A stretch of DNA of 64,000 nt, from NCBI GenBank assembly GCA_963791885.1, contig CAWBUL010000005.1, positions 868,001 to 932,000 of the forward strand, given 5' to 3'. Both the position numbers and the translations under genes were made by a program. Source of the stretch: CAVSUZ01 sp963791885. Its GTDB lineage: Bacteria; Pseudomonadota; Alphaproteobacteria; Acetobacterales; Acetobacteraceae. The notes below the pieces were generated by a model that saw nothing but the letters and a program-made list of their open reading frames with translations, had not been told where the DNA came from and searched no databases. This document shows, one piece after another, positions 36,981 through 45,706 of this stretch; the first letter of the stretch is position 1; every line of letters starts with the position of its first letter.

Positions 36981-38324
36981 CTAGACGAAGCTATAGCGCT
37001 CGGAATGATATTTCGCGAGCGGCACGTGCAGACCGCCGAGCGCCTTTTCGATCGCATCCATCATCACGTGTGGCCCGCAGATGAAGTACTCGTGGTCGAC
37101 ATACGGCGGCGGCAGATGGCGTTTGAGCACTTCGGCCGTGATGAAACCCTGCTCGCCCGTCCAGTCGGGCGGCGGATCAGCCAGCACATGAACGATCGTG
37201 AGGTCGAGCCGCGCCGTCAGCGCGTCCAGTTCCTCGCGGAAGGTGATCGACTCCCAATCCTTGCTGCCGTAGAACAGGACTACGGGCCGCTTGTCGCGGC
37301 GATCGGCCAGTGTCCGGATCATGCTCATCATCGGCGTGACGCCAACGCCTCCGGCGATCAGCACATGCATGTCCGCCGGGTTGCGGTCGATGGTGAACGC
37401 GCCATACGGCCCATCCAGGTAGACGCGCTGCCCCGTCGGCACGTTTGGGATCTCGCTCGTGAAGTCGCCGAGGTTCCGGATCGTCATCTCGACGTGCCCA
37501 TCCGCCGCGGCGGCGCTGGACGAAAACGAGAACGGGTGCCCGGTGATCTTGAACGGAGTGCCCCAGAGCGTCAGCCAGCCGAACTGGCCTGGGCTAAAGC
37601 GAAAGCCGCAATGACCATCCGGCCGCATCACCAGCGTCCAGGTATCGCCCCGCTCCTGGCGCACCTCCGCCACGCGATAGGGCCGGCGGAGCATGAACAG
37701 CGGCTTGACGATGCGGATGTAAACGAGCAGCGCGATCCAGAAAATCGTCAGGCCGATCCACAGTGCCCGCTTCCAAGGGGCCTGCAAGTAAAAGCCCCAT
37801 CCGACCATGTGCAGCAGCCCCGCAGCGACCGCCACCACCGCCAGCACGATATGCGTGATATGCCAGGTCTCGTAGCGGATGTTCCACTTCGCGCGCCACA
37901 GGGCCATCGCCACAAGTGCTATCAACGAATACGTCGACAGCGCGGCGAAGCGGGCGCGCCACGGTGCTGTGATGGAGTTGAGCAGCGCCAGCAATTCCGG
38001 GCGGACGGCGAACAGGATCAGCGGATGCGCGACCACCAGGCCGACCGCGATCAGCGAGATCTGGCGGTGAAAGTGGTAGATGACATCCTCGCCCCACGGC
38101 TCGGTCACGTGGCGGAAGCGCGCCGTGAGACCGAATTGCAGGCCCATCATCGCCAGGCCCGCGTAGCCGAGCGCCACCGAGAAGTCGGTCCAGAAATTGC
38201 GCGCCGGTGGCAGCGGCCCCGCCAGGAGTGCGAACAGCGGGGCGAGAATAAAGAACAGATAGACAATCATCCAGACCGTTCCACGCACGGCGTAGGGAAG
38301 CTGGGATTGTCCCACTCTCATCAT
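36981..38324 (-). CDS. Ferric-reductase-like flavocytochrome (NADPH oxidase/FRE type)
   Basis: 447 residues. The N-terminal half has about six membrane segments with paired histidines for b-haems (FHRQISLIAVGLVVAHPLIL; WHITHIVLAVVAVAAGLLHM). The C-terminal half has an FAD site (GHPFSFSSS), an NAD(P) site (IAGGVGVTPMMSMIRTL) and YFICGPHVMMDAI. It would pass electrons from NAD(P)H across the membrane to ferric iron, oxygen or another acceptor. It heads a minus-strand cluster with the small peptide, GntP permease and bdhA. Start ATG at 38324, or the next Met. Intact. Confidence 0.88.
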   Translation of the reverse strand: MMRVGQSQLPYAVRGTVWMIVYLFFILAPLFALLAGPLPPARNFWTDFSVALGYAGLAMMGLQFGLTARFRHVTEPWGEDVIYHFHRQISLIAVGLVVAHPLILFAVRPELLALLNSITAPWRARFAALSTYSLIALVAMALWRAKWNIRYETWHITHIVLAVVAVAAGLLHMVGWGFYLQAPWKRALWIGLTIFWIALLVYIRIVKPLFMLRRPYRVAEVRQERGDTWTLVMRPDGHCGFRFSPGQFGWLTLWGTPFKITGHPFSFSSSAAAADGHVEMTIRNLGDFTSEIPNVPTGQRVYLDGPYGAFTIDRNPADMHVLIAGGVGVTPMMSMIRTLADRRDKRPVVLFYGSKDWESITFREELDALTARLDLTIVHVLADPPPDWTGEQGFITAEVLKRHLPPPYVDHEYFICGPHVMMDAIEKALGGLHVPLAKYHSERYSFV

Positions 38325-38519
38325 GACGATCCGTCGCCGGCGCCTTGGGGCAATCTGGTCGCTGCCCCGGGCGCCTGAAAACAGGGCAGGTCAAAACCGC
38401 AAATACGCCTCACGATGAGTGATTGCTGACACCTCATGGATTGAGTGCGTTTCTATAGATCCTTCCGTCTTTCAGGATGACGAGCAAGTTTTCGTTTGGG
38501 TTCGCATAAGTTGATGCTC

Positions 38520-38720
38520 TCATGTGAAACCCGCGACGTCCAGCGGGCTGCGCGGTATCGAGACGCCGCCGCTGCCGGCAAGCTTGATCTGCGACGCGGC
38601 CTGCACCATCATCGGCAGGATCACATCGCGATATTTGCCGCGCACATAGAGATCGCGCAGCGCGTCATCCGCGATGCCCCAGATGAAGTTCGTAATCCGA
38701 TTGAGATCGGCGTTACTCAT
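38520..38720 (-). pseudogene. hsdM: Type I restriction methylase HsdM, N-terminal stump
   Basis: The first 38 residues, MSNADLNRITNFIWGIADDA then LRDLYVRGKYRDVILPM, are the conserved start of HsdM. About 28 unrelated residues follow before the stop, so more than 90% of the methylase is missing. No hsdS or hsdR is present. Its ATG overlaps the TGA of the upstream recombinase fragment. Confidence 0.85.
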
Positions 38721-38935
38721 GTCTGCTCCGTTCCCCCACGGTTACCGATGGCGGGCGCCTTCTGGCCGGGAGCCGTGCCGAGGCTGCGGCGGATACCCCG
38801 GAGCGTCGCCTTGGCCAGCTCGGAGTTGGGTGGCGGCTCGGCGAAGCCGGCCAGCCCGTGCCCATAACGCATAGGGGCGAGCCTCCGCCCGATGCCGCTG
38901 GCCTTGATGCTGGCATGCGCCTGGCCGGCCAGGAA
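38717..38935 (-). pseudogene. Tyrosine recombinase core-binding-domain fragment
   Basis: The reading ASIKASGIGRRLAPMRYGHG, LAGFAEPPPNSELAKATLRG, IRRSLGTAPGQKAPA resembles the end of the N-terminal domain of phage-type integrases. It is open without stops to TGA at 38717 but lacks a start and the catalytic domain. It is probably left from the island that carried hsdM. Confidence 0.6.
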
Positions 38936-38940
38936 CGCGA

Positions 38941-39130
38941 GTGGAACCCGTGATCGGCCATCTCAAGGCCGAGCACCGCATGGGCCACAACTATTCGCCA
39001 AGCGCACCGGTGATGCGGTTAATGCCGTGCTGGCCGCAGTTGGCTACAACTTCCGGTTGCGTTGGCCCGGGGCTGGCAGCGCTTTTGCGCCTGTTACTGG
39101 TGACACCCCACGCAACGTCGCTCGCGACAC
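38941..39130 (+). pseudogene. IS5-superfamily transposase C-terminal fragment
   Basis: VEPVIGHLKAEHRMGHNY is the catalytic-Glu region of an IS5/IS1182-like transposase; after a frameshift TGDAVNAVLAAVGYNFRL follows. About 60 residues remain. Confidence 0.7.
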
Positions 39131-39213
39131 TAATCCCATGGGTGTCCGCGCCCTGATCGCGACGGCCACTCAGATACCGATCAGGATTCTTCACGGACGA
39201 CCAGGGGCTGTCA

Positions 39214-39649
39214 TCAATTGAGCCAAACGAGACTGGCGACCAAGTGAATGGCGCCGAGGAAGTTTTGCGCGGTCGTGTCGTAGCGGGTGGCAATGGCAAG
39301 GAACTGCTTGAGCCGGGCGAAGAAGTTTTCGATCAGATGGCGCGCCTTATAGAGTTCGCGGTCATAGCGCGGGGTGACTTGCGGCCCTTTCTTGGCGGGA
39401 TCACCGCGATCTTACCGGCGGCCAGCAGCGGTTGGATCACGCGTTCTTCAGCGTCAAACCGTCAAACGCCTTATCGGCAATCAGCGTCTCGGCCTGCATC
39501 TGGGGCAGCAGGTGGTCGGCGCCAACCAGGTCGTGCGCTTCGCCACCGGTCAGGAAAAAGCCAGTTGGGTTGCCGAGCGCATCAACAGTGGCGTGGATCT
39601 TGGTGCTCAATCCGCGGCGTGAGTGACCGCGTTTCAACGAGGCTTCCAC
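39214..39649 (-). pseudogene. IS5-family transposase, C-terminal half, frameshifted
   Basis: The first frame reads GLSTKIHATVDALGNPTGFF and LTGGEAHDLVGADHLLPQMQ, then IADKAFDG. After a stop at 39437 other frames continue to LIENFFARLKQFLAIATRYD and LVASLVWLN (stop at 39214). The N-terminal half is missing; sequence changes abruptly at 39655, next to the repeat-protein gene. Confidence 0.8.
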
Positions 39650-39660
39650 CGGAGTGGCAA

Positions 39661-40176
39661 CTATTTTAGGCGTAGGTATGCCTCGGCTTGTTGGGTGATC
39701 CGGTACTCCTGCATTTCATAATCACTCGGATATCTGACTTTCGCGTCTGCCATTATTTTCGACAAAACGCTCGTTGGTACCTGAGGATTGGAGTAGCTTT
39801 TGATCGTCAGATAGGCATCGCTTTGCTGCTCAATTTTGTATTGCTGCATTTCGTAATCACTTGGGTAGCGAGAGCGTGCTGAAGCCTTGATCTGATCAAT
39901 GATGTCGTTAGGAATTTCACTCAGTTCGAAGCTCTGAACAGTGATATACGCAGAGGTTTGCTGTTCTATCTTATATTCCTGCATTACGAAGTCAGTGGGA
40001 TATGTCGTCGCTGCTTGCTGCTTAATCTGCGCGAGCACAGACGAGGGCACGATTTGCTCTGGATTCGCCGGAAGACTGCTTCTCGTTCGTTGCGAGAACG
40101 TTGCCGACGAGTGCGCGGTCATGAATGATAGAAAGGCGACACCAGTTAGCAGCTTCCGATGTGTGCGAATGAACAT
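39661..40176 (-). CDS. Exported protein with three internal repeats
   Basis: 171 residues from the ATG at 40176 (MFIRTHRKLLTGVAFLSFMT, a signal peptide). The mature part is three repeats of about 46 residues with the core YP(S/T)D(Y/F)xMQxY(K/R)I(E/T)QQ followed by AY and a beta-like tail. The cores start near YPTDFVMQEYKIEQQ, YPSDYEMQQYKIEQQ and YPSDYEMQEYRITQQ, and each is preceded by VL/II-x-x-I-K-type helices. No domain is recognised. It is visibly AT-richer than its neighbours and ends against an IS fragment, suggesting import. Probably periplasmic or secreted. Confidence 0.7.
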   Translation of the reverse strand: MFIRTHRKLLTGVAFLSFMTAHSSATFSQRTRSSLPANPEQIVPSSVLAQIKQQAATTYPTDFVMQEYKIEQQTSAYITVQSFELSEIPNDIIDQIKASARSRYPSDYEMQQYKIEQQSDAYLTIKSYSNPQVPTSVLSKIMADAKVRYPSDYEMQEYRITQQAEAYLRLK

Positions 40177-40652
40177 GGGAGTCGGAACCACGACGTTAGG
40201 ATGTAGTGGTAACGAGTGTAGTGTCGGATTGACACTCGTGACCACTACTGCGCGCCTGCTCGTGATCAGCGGGTCCTTCCTGGCGGGAGGCCAAGGTGCG
40301 GGGGGCAAAGGCGCGATTTATCGCTAGCGTCAGGATTCGGATTTTGCCTACCTACCGGCCACGAACCCGCGTCCAATAACGCGCTAAATCCTGCGCTTCC
40401 GGGCGTTTTCGCGTCCGGTAAGGCCGTGGTCCGCCTACCACCCGACGCCGCCGATCCACCGGTAAACCCCTGTTCCACCGTCCGGCGAACGCGCCAGGAC
40501 GCCCGGACGCTTTCGGGGTATTGTGGGGGACCGGATCGGAATATCCCGGCCTGTACGGGCTTCCCGCGCGGGCTGGCGGACCTGTCCTGCCGTTGCGCTT
40601 CGTCCTACGACGCGACAAGCATTCCGCACGGGTAGAGCGGAGGGATTAGCCG
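40177..40652. other. Intergenic, no gene seen
   Basis: Divergent spacer between the repeat protein and the HTH gene. It is GC-rich in its second half. No supported frame, terminator or operator was identified. Confidence 0.4.
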
Positions 40653-41420
40653 ATGGAAACGGGGGCGCTGATCGCCGCGCTTCAGGCCCTGGCTCCGGCG
40701 GCAACACCGGCCGCATTGCGCCGCGTGTTGCATGCGCTGATCGATGACGAAGCCATCCCGGATACGGCAACGCCGCCGGTATCCTCCGACGGCGCTGCAG
40801 GACGACTGCTGGATTCACCCGATGTACCGGAGGCTGCACCTTCACGCTTGGCCGAGCGCACCACGCGCCCGCCTTCTAGGATCCACCCTGCTCGCGACCC
40901 CGGCGCACCGTCAAAGGGATCGAACGCGGACCGCGACTGGCTGCGGCTCCGCGAGCAGGTCCGGACCGAGCAGGCCCGGCGCGGGCTCGACCGGGCGGAG
41001 TTGGCGCGCGTGCTGGGGTTGGCAGCTTCGACGTTGGGAAAGACGCTGAACCACCGAACCGCGCCCTCACGGCCGATCACGGACCGACTGACCCGCTTCG
41101 TCGCGGACCTGGGCGCTACGCCGGTAGCGAAGGGCGTACAGACGGCCGGTCCGGGGGAGGACGGGGCGGGACCGTCCAGGCCGCCTACGCCGTCCCCGCG
41201 CCAGGAGAACGGGCAGGGGACGGAAGGGGTCGGGGGGGAGGATCCGATCCAGGAACTGGCCAAGCGGTTGAGGCGAAAGAGGAGGCCGTTGCCTTTGACC
41301 TCCACCAGCTTGGCCGCGTCGATTGGCGTGGAACCGGACGAACTGGATAACGCGATCCACGGCAAGCCGGTGCCACCGCAAGCGCGGCTGCGGCTGGAGG
41401 CCTGGGCGGCGGCGGGATAG
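40653..41420 (+). CDS. Protein with two helix-turn-helix-like regions
   Basis: 255 residues. A proline/alanine-rich N-terminal third is followed by an XRE-like helix-turn-helix at about residues 92-150 (DRAELARVLGLAASTLGKTL). A disordered Gly/Pro/Glu linker follows, then a second HTH-like segment near the end (TSLAASIGVEPDELDNAIHG). GGAGGG lies upstream of the ATG. It looks like a DNA-binding regulator of an accessory element; targets and family are unknown. Codon use is very GC-rich. Confidence 0.6.
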   Translation: METGALIAALQALAPAATPAALRRVLHALIDDEAIPDTATPPVSSDGAAGRLLDSPDVPEAAPSRLAERTTRPPSRIHPARDPGAPSKGSNADRDWLRLREQVRTEQARRGLDRAELARVLGLAASTLGKTLNHRTAPSRPITDRLTRFVADLGATPVAKGVQTAGPGEDGAGPSRPPTPSPRQENGQGTEGVGGEDPIQELAKRLRRKRRPLPLTSTSLAASIGVEPDELDNAIHGKPVPPQARLRLEAWAAAG

Positions 41421-41610
41421 CGCCCGCTAACTTTCTTGCGAGTTACCACGCTAGCGTGCTGCCAAGCTGCCGTGCGAACAATCGCAATTGTGAGCCGTAA
41501 GTGCGGCGCCGGGAAAACTACCCTGGCAACGTGACGCGGATCACGCGGCTGGAGGGCAGGGCCGATCAGCTTGAGCAACGGCGACTGGCCCGCGACTCGG
41601 ACAGCGGCTG

Positions 41611-41931
41611 ATGCCCTTCCGCTTCCGCCGCAGCATTCGCATCGCCCCAGGCATCCGGCTGAACCTCAGCAAGAGCGGCGTATCGACCTCGGTCGGGGAG
41701 CGCGGCGCGCACATCACCGTCGGCCACGGTCATACCCGGACAACGGTAGGCGTGCCCGGCACCGGCCTATCCTACACGACGACGTCGCGGCGGCGGCGGC
41801 GTTCCCCGCCGCCCGTGACGTGGACGCAGCGGCTCATTGGCCTGGCGGTCGGTACTGGCTCTCGCGTGGCGGTTTGGCTGGCTATGAACACGCTCGCCGT
41901 GCTGTTGGCGGAGGAACCGGACGGCGGCTGA
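41611..41931 (+). CDS. DUF4236 protein
   Basis: 106 residues. The first 50 or so are the DUF4236 signature: MPFRFRRSIRIAPGIRLNLS, KSGVSTSVGERGAHITVG and VGVPGTGLSYTT, a compact beta domain. The basic linker RRRRR and a hydrophobic C-terminal segment (LIGLAVGTGSRVAVWLAMNT) follow, probably a membrane anchor. The function is unknown. Remnants of further copies lie at 41931 and about 42990. Confidence 0.85.
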   Translation: MPFRFRRSIRIAPGIRLNLSKSGVSTSVGERGAHITVGHGHTRTTVGVPGTGLSYTTTSRRRRRSPPPVTWTQRLIGLAVGTGSRVAVWLAMNTLAVLLAEEPDGG

Positions 41932-42272
41932 TGCCCTTCCGCCTCCGCCGTAGCATTATCCCAGATGGTCGCTGACAGCCTCGGGAGTCTTGGGGAGGTG
42001 GTACCTGCGGGGGGATCATCCTGGGGCCTGGTAGTAGGCTGCGGAATGGGAACCATGACGAATCGGGTGTAAGACCCGACCGCATGGCGCTCCCTGATGG
42101 CGCGCAGATCGTGCTTTGCGGCAAGCGCCTTGATGTAGGGGAACCACTTACGGCAGGTCTGTCTGCTGTTGCTCTCCAGTTCGTGGCGCATGACACCGCC
42201 GTGAGTCCCCTTCATTAGGTTGTCCTCGTCGAAGCCAACAGGAAAGATCGTCTCGTCAGGATATGTACGCAT
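41772..42272 (-). CDS. Uncharacterised protein, C-terminus doubtful
   Basis: From MRTYPDETIFPVGFDEDNLM to about IWDN the translation looks real (GVMRHELESNSRQTCRKWFP, YIKALAAKHDLRAIRERHAV). The last 50 codons are antisense to the DUF4236 gene and its stump and are probably not native. AAGGA precedes the start. It lies 34 bp downstream of another unknown gene on the same strand, so they were likely co-transcribed. No family recognised. Confidence 0.45.
   Translation of the reverse strand: MRTYPDETIFPVGFDEDNLMKGTHGGVMRHELESNSRQTCRKWFPYIKALAAKHDLRAIRERHAVGSYTRFVMVPIPQPTTRPQDDPPAGTTSPRLPRLSATIWDNATAEAEGHQPPSGSSANSTASVFIASQTATREPVPTARPMSRCVHVTGGGERRRRRDVVV
41931..41975 (+). pseudogene. DUF4236 gene start, duplicated stump
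   Basis: Directly after the DUF4236 stop the sequence repeats the start of that gene (ATGCCCTTCCGCCTCCGCCG), encoding MPFRLRRSI before diverging. Overlap of stop and start (TGATG) implies a former tandem copy. Confidence 0.7.
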
Positions 42273-42306
42273 AACTTTTTCCTTCGCTCGGTTCGAAGTT
42301 CAGCAG

Positions 42307-42723
42307 TTACGGTGCATCACCCATCCGCTTGCGTGCCTCAGCAACAGCCTGAGCGGAGAAGAATTGCGGATGGCGGCAGACAATCGCCTCAAGGCTTGGC
42401 ATGCGCGCCTGGGCGAGGCCGCGAAATGCGCTGTTGGGCTCATCCGGGCAGCGCATCCGATGCTCGATAGCGCCAATCGCCCCCCGATTCTTGAGCAGGA
42501 TAGACATGCGACCATCGCTGCCTTGCACTTTGATTAGCGCCTGCCGGACTTCCTCGAACTCATTGCCGACGATGCCGTTAGGCCCGCAAAGGAATAGCAG
42601 GCGTGCGGCGATTGCGCTGCGGATCACATGCGTCTCGCCATGTATCCGCTTAGTGTTCGCGTCCATCGCCCGCAGCTTGTCTGCGTCGGTCGTGGTGGCA
42701 ATTACGGTTAAAACCTTTTCCAT
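42307..42723 (-). CDS. Uncharacterised protein, 138 residues
   Basis: The start MEKVLTVIATTTDADKLRAM at 42723 is preferred over the longer frame. The body is mixed alpha/beta (AIAARLLFLCGPNGIVGNEF, EEVRQALIKVQGSDGRMSIL) and ends AVAEARKRMGDAP. No membrane segment, signal or known domain is visible. Upstream partner of the 42272 gene. Confidence 0.5.
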   Translation of the reverse strand: MEKVLTVIATTTDADKLRAMDANTKRIHGETHVIRSAIAARLLFLCGPNGIVGNEFEEVRQALIKVQGSDGRMSILLKNRGAIGAIEHRMRCPDEPNSAFRGLAQARMPSLEAIVCRHPQFFSAQAVAEARKRMGDAP

Positions 42724-42989
42724 TGGCAGTGTTCCGTTTCTCTCGGCTGCGGCCTTCGGCCGTACTGACAACCATGATCTGATGCCGAACGATCAATAGT
42801 CAGCCGCATTCGGTGCATTCGGTGTATGCATCGGGAACCCCCTGCCGAGCCCCTCCAGCGACCCGCGTCCATCAGGGAGCCTCCAGGAGGCCCAGGACGG
42901 CCGTTGGGAGAACTGGCCGCATTGCTTCAGGCCAGGACCGGCCCCGAGGCTGTCCCGGCTCCGGATGCGTTCGGTCAGCATCGCGACGA

Positions 42990-43095
42990 TCCTCCGCTGA
43001 CCGGCCAGGGGCGCTCGGCATCGGGCTCGTGGTGGCTCTCGCGTGGTGGTTCGGCTGGCTGTGAATACGCTCACCGTGCTGTTTGGCGGAGGAGG
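42990..43095 (+). repeat. Degenerate copy of the DUF4236 gene 3' end
   Basis: GGCTCTCGCGTGG, then a segment ending GTGCTGT and GGCGGAGGA, parallels the end of the DUF4236 gene (about 41850-41920) with scattered changes, including a TGA. It lies just upstream of the LprI-like gene. Confidence 0.65.
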
Positions 43096-43107
43096 CGGGA
43101 GGATCGA

Positions 43108-43494
43108 ATGAACGATCAGATCTGGCGGGGAGCGATTGGCGCGCTGCTCTGGCTCGTGCTGCCGGGGCTGGCCCTCGCAGCGGACGATCCGGCAGCGGAC
43201 GCCTGCCACCAGAAAGACACGACGGTCGCCATCATGGACTGCCTCAACGGCCTGACGGCGCAGTGGGACAAACGGCTGAATGCCGGCTATCAGGCGGCGC
43301 TCAAGGCGTCTGAAAGCGCGGCCCGCAGGGATGGGCTGGTCCATGCGGAAAGGGCTTGGCTCGCCTTCCGGTCGGCAAACTGCGGCTGGTATGACGCACA
43401 GGAAGGCACGATCCGGGAAATCGCCGGAGCCGACTGCATGCTGGACATGACGAAGGCGCGGGCGACGGAACTGGAAGATGCGCTAAAGCCCTGA
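43108..43494 (+). CDS. LprI/DUF1311-type exported protein
   Basis: 128 residues. The signal peptide MNDQIWRGAIGALLWLVLPG is cleaved near ALAADD. The mature domain has the DUF1311/LprI pattern: paired Cys (DACHQK, IMDCLNG, NCGWYD, ADCMLD), AQWDKRLNAGYQAAL, and AERAWLAFRSANC. Members inhibit lysozyme in mycobacteria; elsewhere the role is unknown. GGGAGG precedes the ATG. Intact, in an accessory region. Confidence 0.82.
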   Translation: MNDQIWRGAIGALLWLVLPGLALAADDPAADACHQKDTTVAIMDCLNGLTAQWDKRLNAGYQAALKASESAARRDGLVHAERAWLAFRSANCGWYDAQEGTIREIAGADCMLDMTKARATELEDALKP

Positions 43495-43518
43495 CTGCCA
43501 GGGCGTCGCGTTCGCAAC

Positions 43519-43745
43519 GTGGGAAGACTTATCCAGTATCCCGAACCATACGGCCTCGGCATGCGCGTGGATGTGGTTGCCGCCATCATGGCCGAGACGC
43601 CTGACCGCAAGCTGTTGCGCGATGTGGTCGCAGCCGTACCGCCGCTCGCCAAGCATGGCGGGGACCGCAGCGAGCAAGATAGTGATACTACCTCCTCCAT
43701 CGGTCGTGGTGCCGCTTACCTGATCGCCCGGCTGAAGCGCGCCGC
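43519..43745 (+). pseudogene. Fragment of an accessory-element gene
   Basis: Reads DRKLLRDVVAAVPPLAKHGG, DRSEQDSDTTSSIGRGAAYL, IARLKR, a pattern I associate with small plasmid or phage genes whose homologues continue further. Here similarity stops near 43745 and the frame ends at 43785. The assignment is weak. Confidence 0.35.
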
Positions 43746-43825
43746 GCATTGCGTGATCGTTCCAAGGTCTCGGCCTGAGACATGATAACGAACTGCCACT
43801 GAGCGCACCGCGCCGGATTTGTCGG

Positions 43826-43939
43826 TCAGTTCGGTTTGACGTCCGCCTGGCCGGCGAATTGCGGCGCGGTCCAGCGCACGCCGCCATCGTCCTCGATGGT
43901 GGCGATGCAGCCGTCCTTGATGTTGCTGTCCCGCCAGAC
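43826..43939 (-). pseudogene. C-terminal stump of an unknown gene cut by IS21
   Basis: The minus-strand frame DSNIKDGCIATIEDDGGVRW then TAPQFAGQADVKPN ends at TGA and looks coding. It is truncated upstream exactly at the IS21 left end (43940). Confidence 0.35.
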
Positions 43940-44051
43940 TGTTGAGTTTCATCGAGAACTGACCCACCAGGTGGCAAATTTCCACTGAGAATTGACCCAT
44001 GTTTTGACCTCGCCCCGGCTGTTTTCAGCGGGGTCCACGGGAGTGATAAGC

Positions 44052-45584
44052 ATGGAGTTACTGAGCGTGATCCGTCGCTGGGCGCTTCGAGACCAGCTTT
44101 CGATACGGGAGATCGCCCGCAGGACTGGGCTATCGCGGAACACCATCCGCAAATACTTGCGGGGCGACGTGGTGGAACCGGCCTTCAAGGTGCCGGAGCG
44201 GCCCAGCAAGCTGGACGCGTTCGCCGAGAAACTGTCGGCCTGGCTAAAGCTAGAGAGCGGCAGGCCGCGCAAGCAGAGGCGGACGATCAAGCGGTTGCAT
44301 GCGGATCTGGCCGCCCTCGGGTTTGAAGGTTCATACGGCCGTGTTGCGGCGTTCGCCCGCACCTGGAAGGAGCATCGGCAGCGGGAGCAGCAGACGACCG
44401 GCCGCGGGGCCTTTGTTCCGCTGATTTTCCAGCCGGGCGAAGCTTTCCAGTTCGACTGGAGCGAGGAGTGGGCCGTTATCGGCGGCGAACGGACCAAGCT
44501 GCAAGCTGCGCACTTCAAGCTTTGCTACAGCCGCACCTTCATTGTCCGGGCCTATCCGCTGCAGACGCACGAGATGCTGTTCGACGCGCATCATCATGCG
44601 TTCCGGGTGCTTGGCGGCGTGCCGCGCCGCGGCATCTACGACAATATGAGAACGGCTGTTGACCAAGTTGGCGTCGGCAAGAAGCGCCAGGTCAATGCAC
44701 GCTTTGCCGCGATGGCCAGCCACTACCTTTTCGATGCTGACTTTTGCAATCCGGCCTCAGGCTGGGAGAAGGGTCAGATCGAGAAGAATGTCCAGGACGC
44801 GCGTCATCGGCTGTGGCAGACCATGCCGCGTTTTGTGACGCTGGCTGACTTGAACGACTGGCTGGAACAACGCTGCCAAGCGCTATGGCGCGAGATTCCA
44901 CACGGCAGCCAGCAAGGCTCGATATTCGATGCGTGGCAAAGTGAAGTCGGATGCCTGATGGCCGTTGGCAGACCGTTCGATGGTTTTGTTGAATACGGCA
45001 AACGCGTTTCGCCCACCTGCCTCGTTCACTTTGATCGCAACCGCTACAGCGTGCCCGCGTCCTTCGCCAATCATCGCGTCAGCTTAAGGGTTTATCCAGA
45101 CCGCGTCGTTGTTGTTGCCGAAGGGCATGTCATCTGCGAACACGCGCGGCTCATCGAGCGGTCGCATCATCTGCCCGGCCGCACCATCTATGATTGGCAC
45201 CACTATCTCGCGGTGATCCAGCGCAAGCCGGGAGCTCTGCGTAATGGCGCGCCGTTCGCCGAATTGCCGGAAGCGTTCAAGCGGCTGCAACAGCACCTTC
45301 TCAAGCAGCCCGGAGGCGACCGGGAGATGGTGGAGATTCTTGCCCTCGTCCTGCACCATGGTGAAGATGCGGTGTTGTGTGCCGTCGAACTGGCGCTGAG
45401 TGATGGAGCGCCGACAAAGACGCACGTGCTGAACATGTTGCACCGGCTGATCGACGGCAAATCCACGGCCACAGCAATGATCGCGGCTCCGCAGGCCTTG
45501 GCCCTGGACCGGGAGCCACGTGCCGACGTCGAACGCTACGATGCCCTGCGCGAGAAGCTACAGGAGGCCCGCCATGCGTCATGA
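44052..45584 (+). CDS. istA: IS21 transposase IstA (intact)
   Basis: 510 residues. The N-terminal helix-turn-helix (LSIREIARRTGLSRNTIRKY) is followed by the DDE integrase core: FQFDWSEEWAVI (Asp), RGIYDNMRTAVD (Asp) and SGWEKGQIEKNVQ (Glu). The C-terminal beta domain starts near NRYSVPASFANHRVSLRVYP. The ATG at 44052 (MELLSVIRRWALRDQ) is the family start. It overlaps istB by 11 bases, the usual IS21 arrangement. Transposition needs IstB, which is broken here. Confidence 0.92.
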   Translation: MELLSVIRRWALRDQLSIREIARRTGLSRNTIRKYLRGDVVEPAFKVPERPSKLDAFAEKLSAWLKLESGRPRKQRRTIKRLHADLAALGFEGSYGRVAAFARTWKEHRQREQQTTGRGAFVPLIFQPGEAFQFDWSEEWAVIGGERTKLQAAHFKLCYSRTFIVRAYPLQTHEMLFDAHHHAFRVLGGVPRRGIYDNMRTAVDQVGVGKKRQVNARFAAMASHYLFDADFCNPASGWEKGQIEKNVQDARHRLWQTMPRFVTLADLNDWLEQRCQALWREIPHGSQQGSIFDAWQSEVGCLMAVGRPFDGFVEYGKRVSPTCLVHFDRNRYSVPASFANHRVSLRVYPDRVVVVAEGHVICEHARLIERSHHLPGRTIYDWHHYLAVIQRKPGALRNGAPFAELPEAFKRLQQHLLKQPGGDREMVEILALVLHHGEDAVLCAVELALSDGAPTKTHVLNMLHRLIDGKSTATAMIAAPQALALDREPRADVERYDALREKLQEARHAS

Positions 45585-45706
45585 TCCGGCCGGGGCGGCG
45601 ATTGTCGTGATGCTGCGCGGCCTGAAGATGTTTGGCATGGCGCAAGCCGCGGGCGAGCTGATGGAGCAGGGCGCCAGCGTTCAATTCGGCCGTCCCCATT
45701 CTCTCA

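Noticed and set aside
36930..38378. 482-codon plus-strand frame
   Set aside because: It is exactly antisense to the flavocytochrome gene, whose motifs are complete; a long frame arises from high GC.
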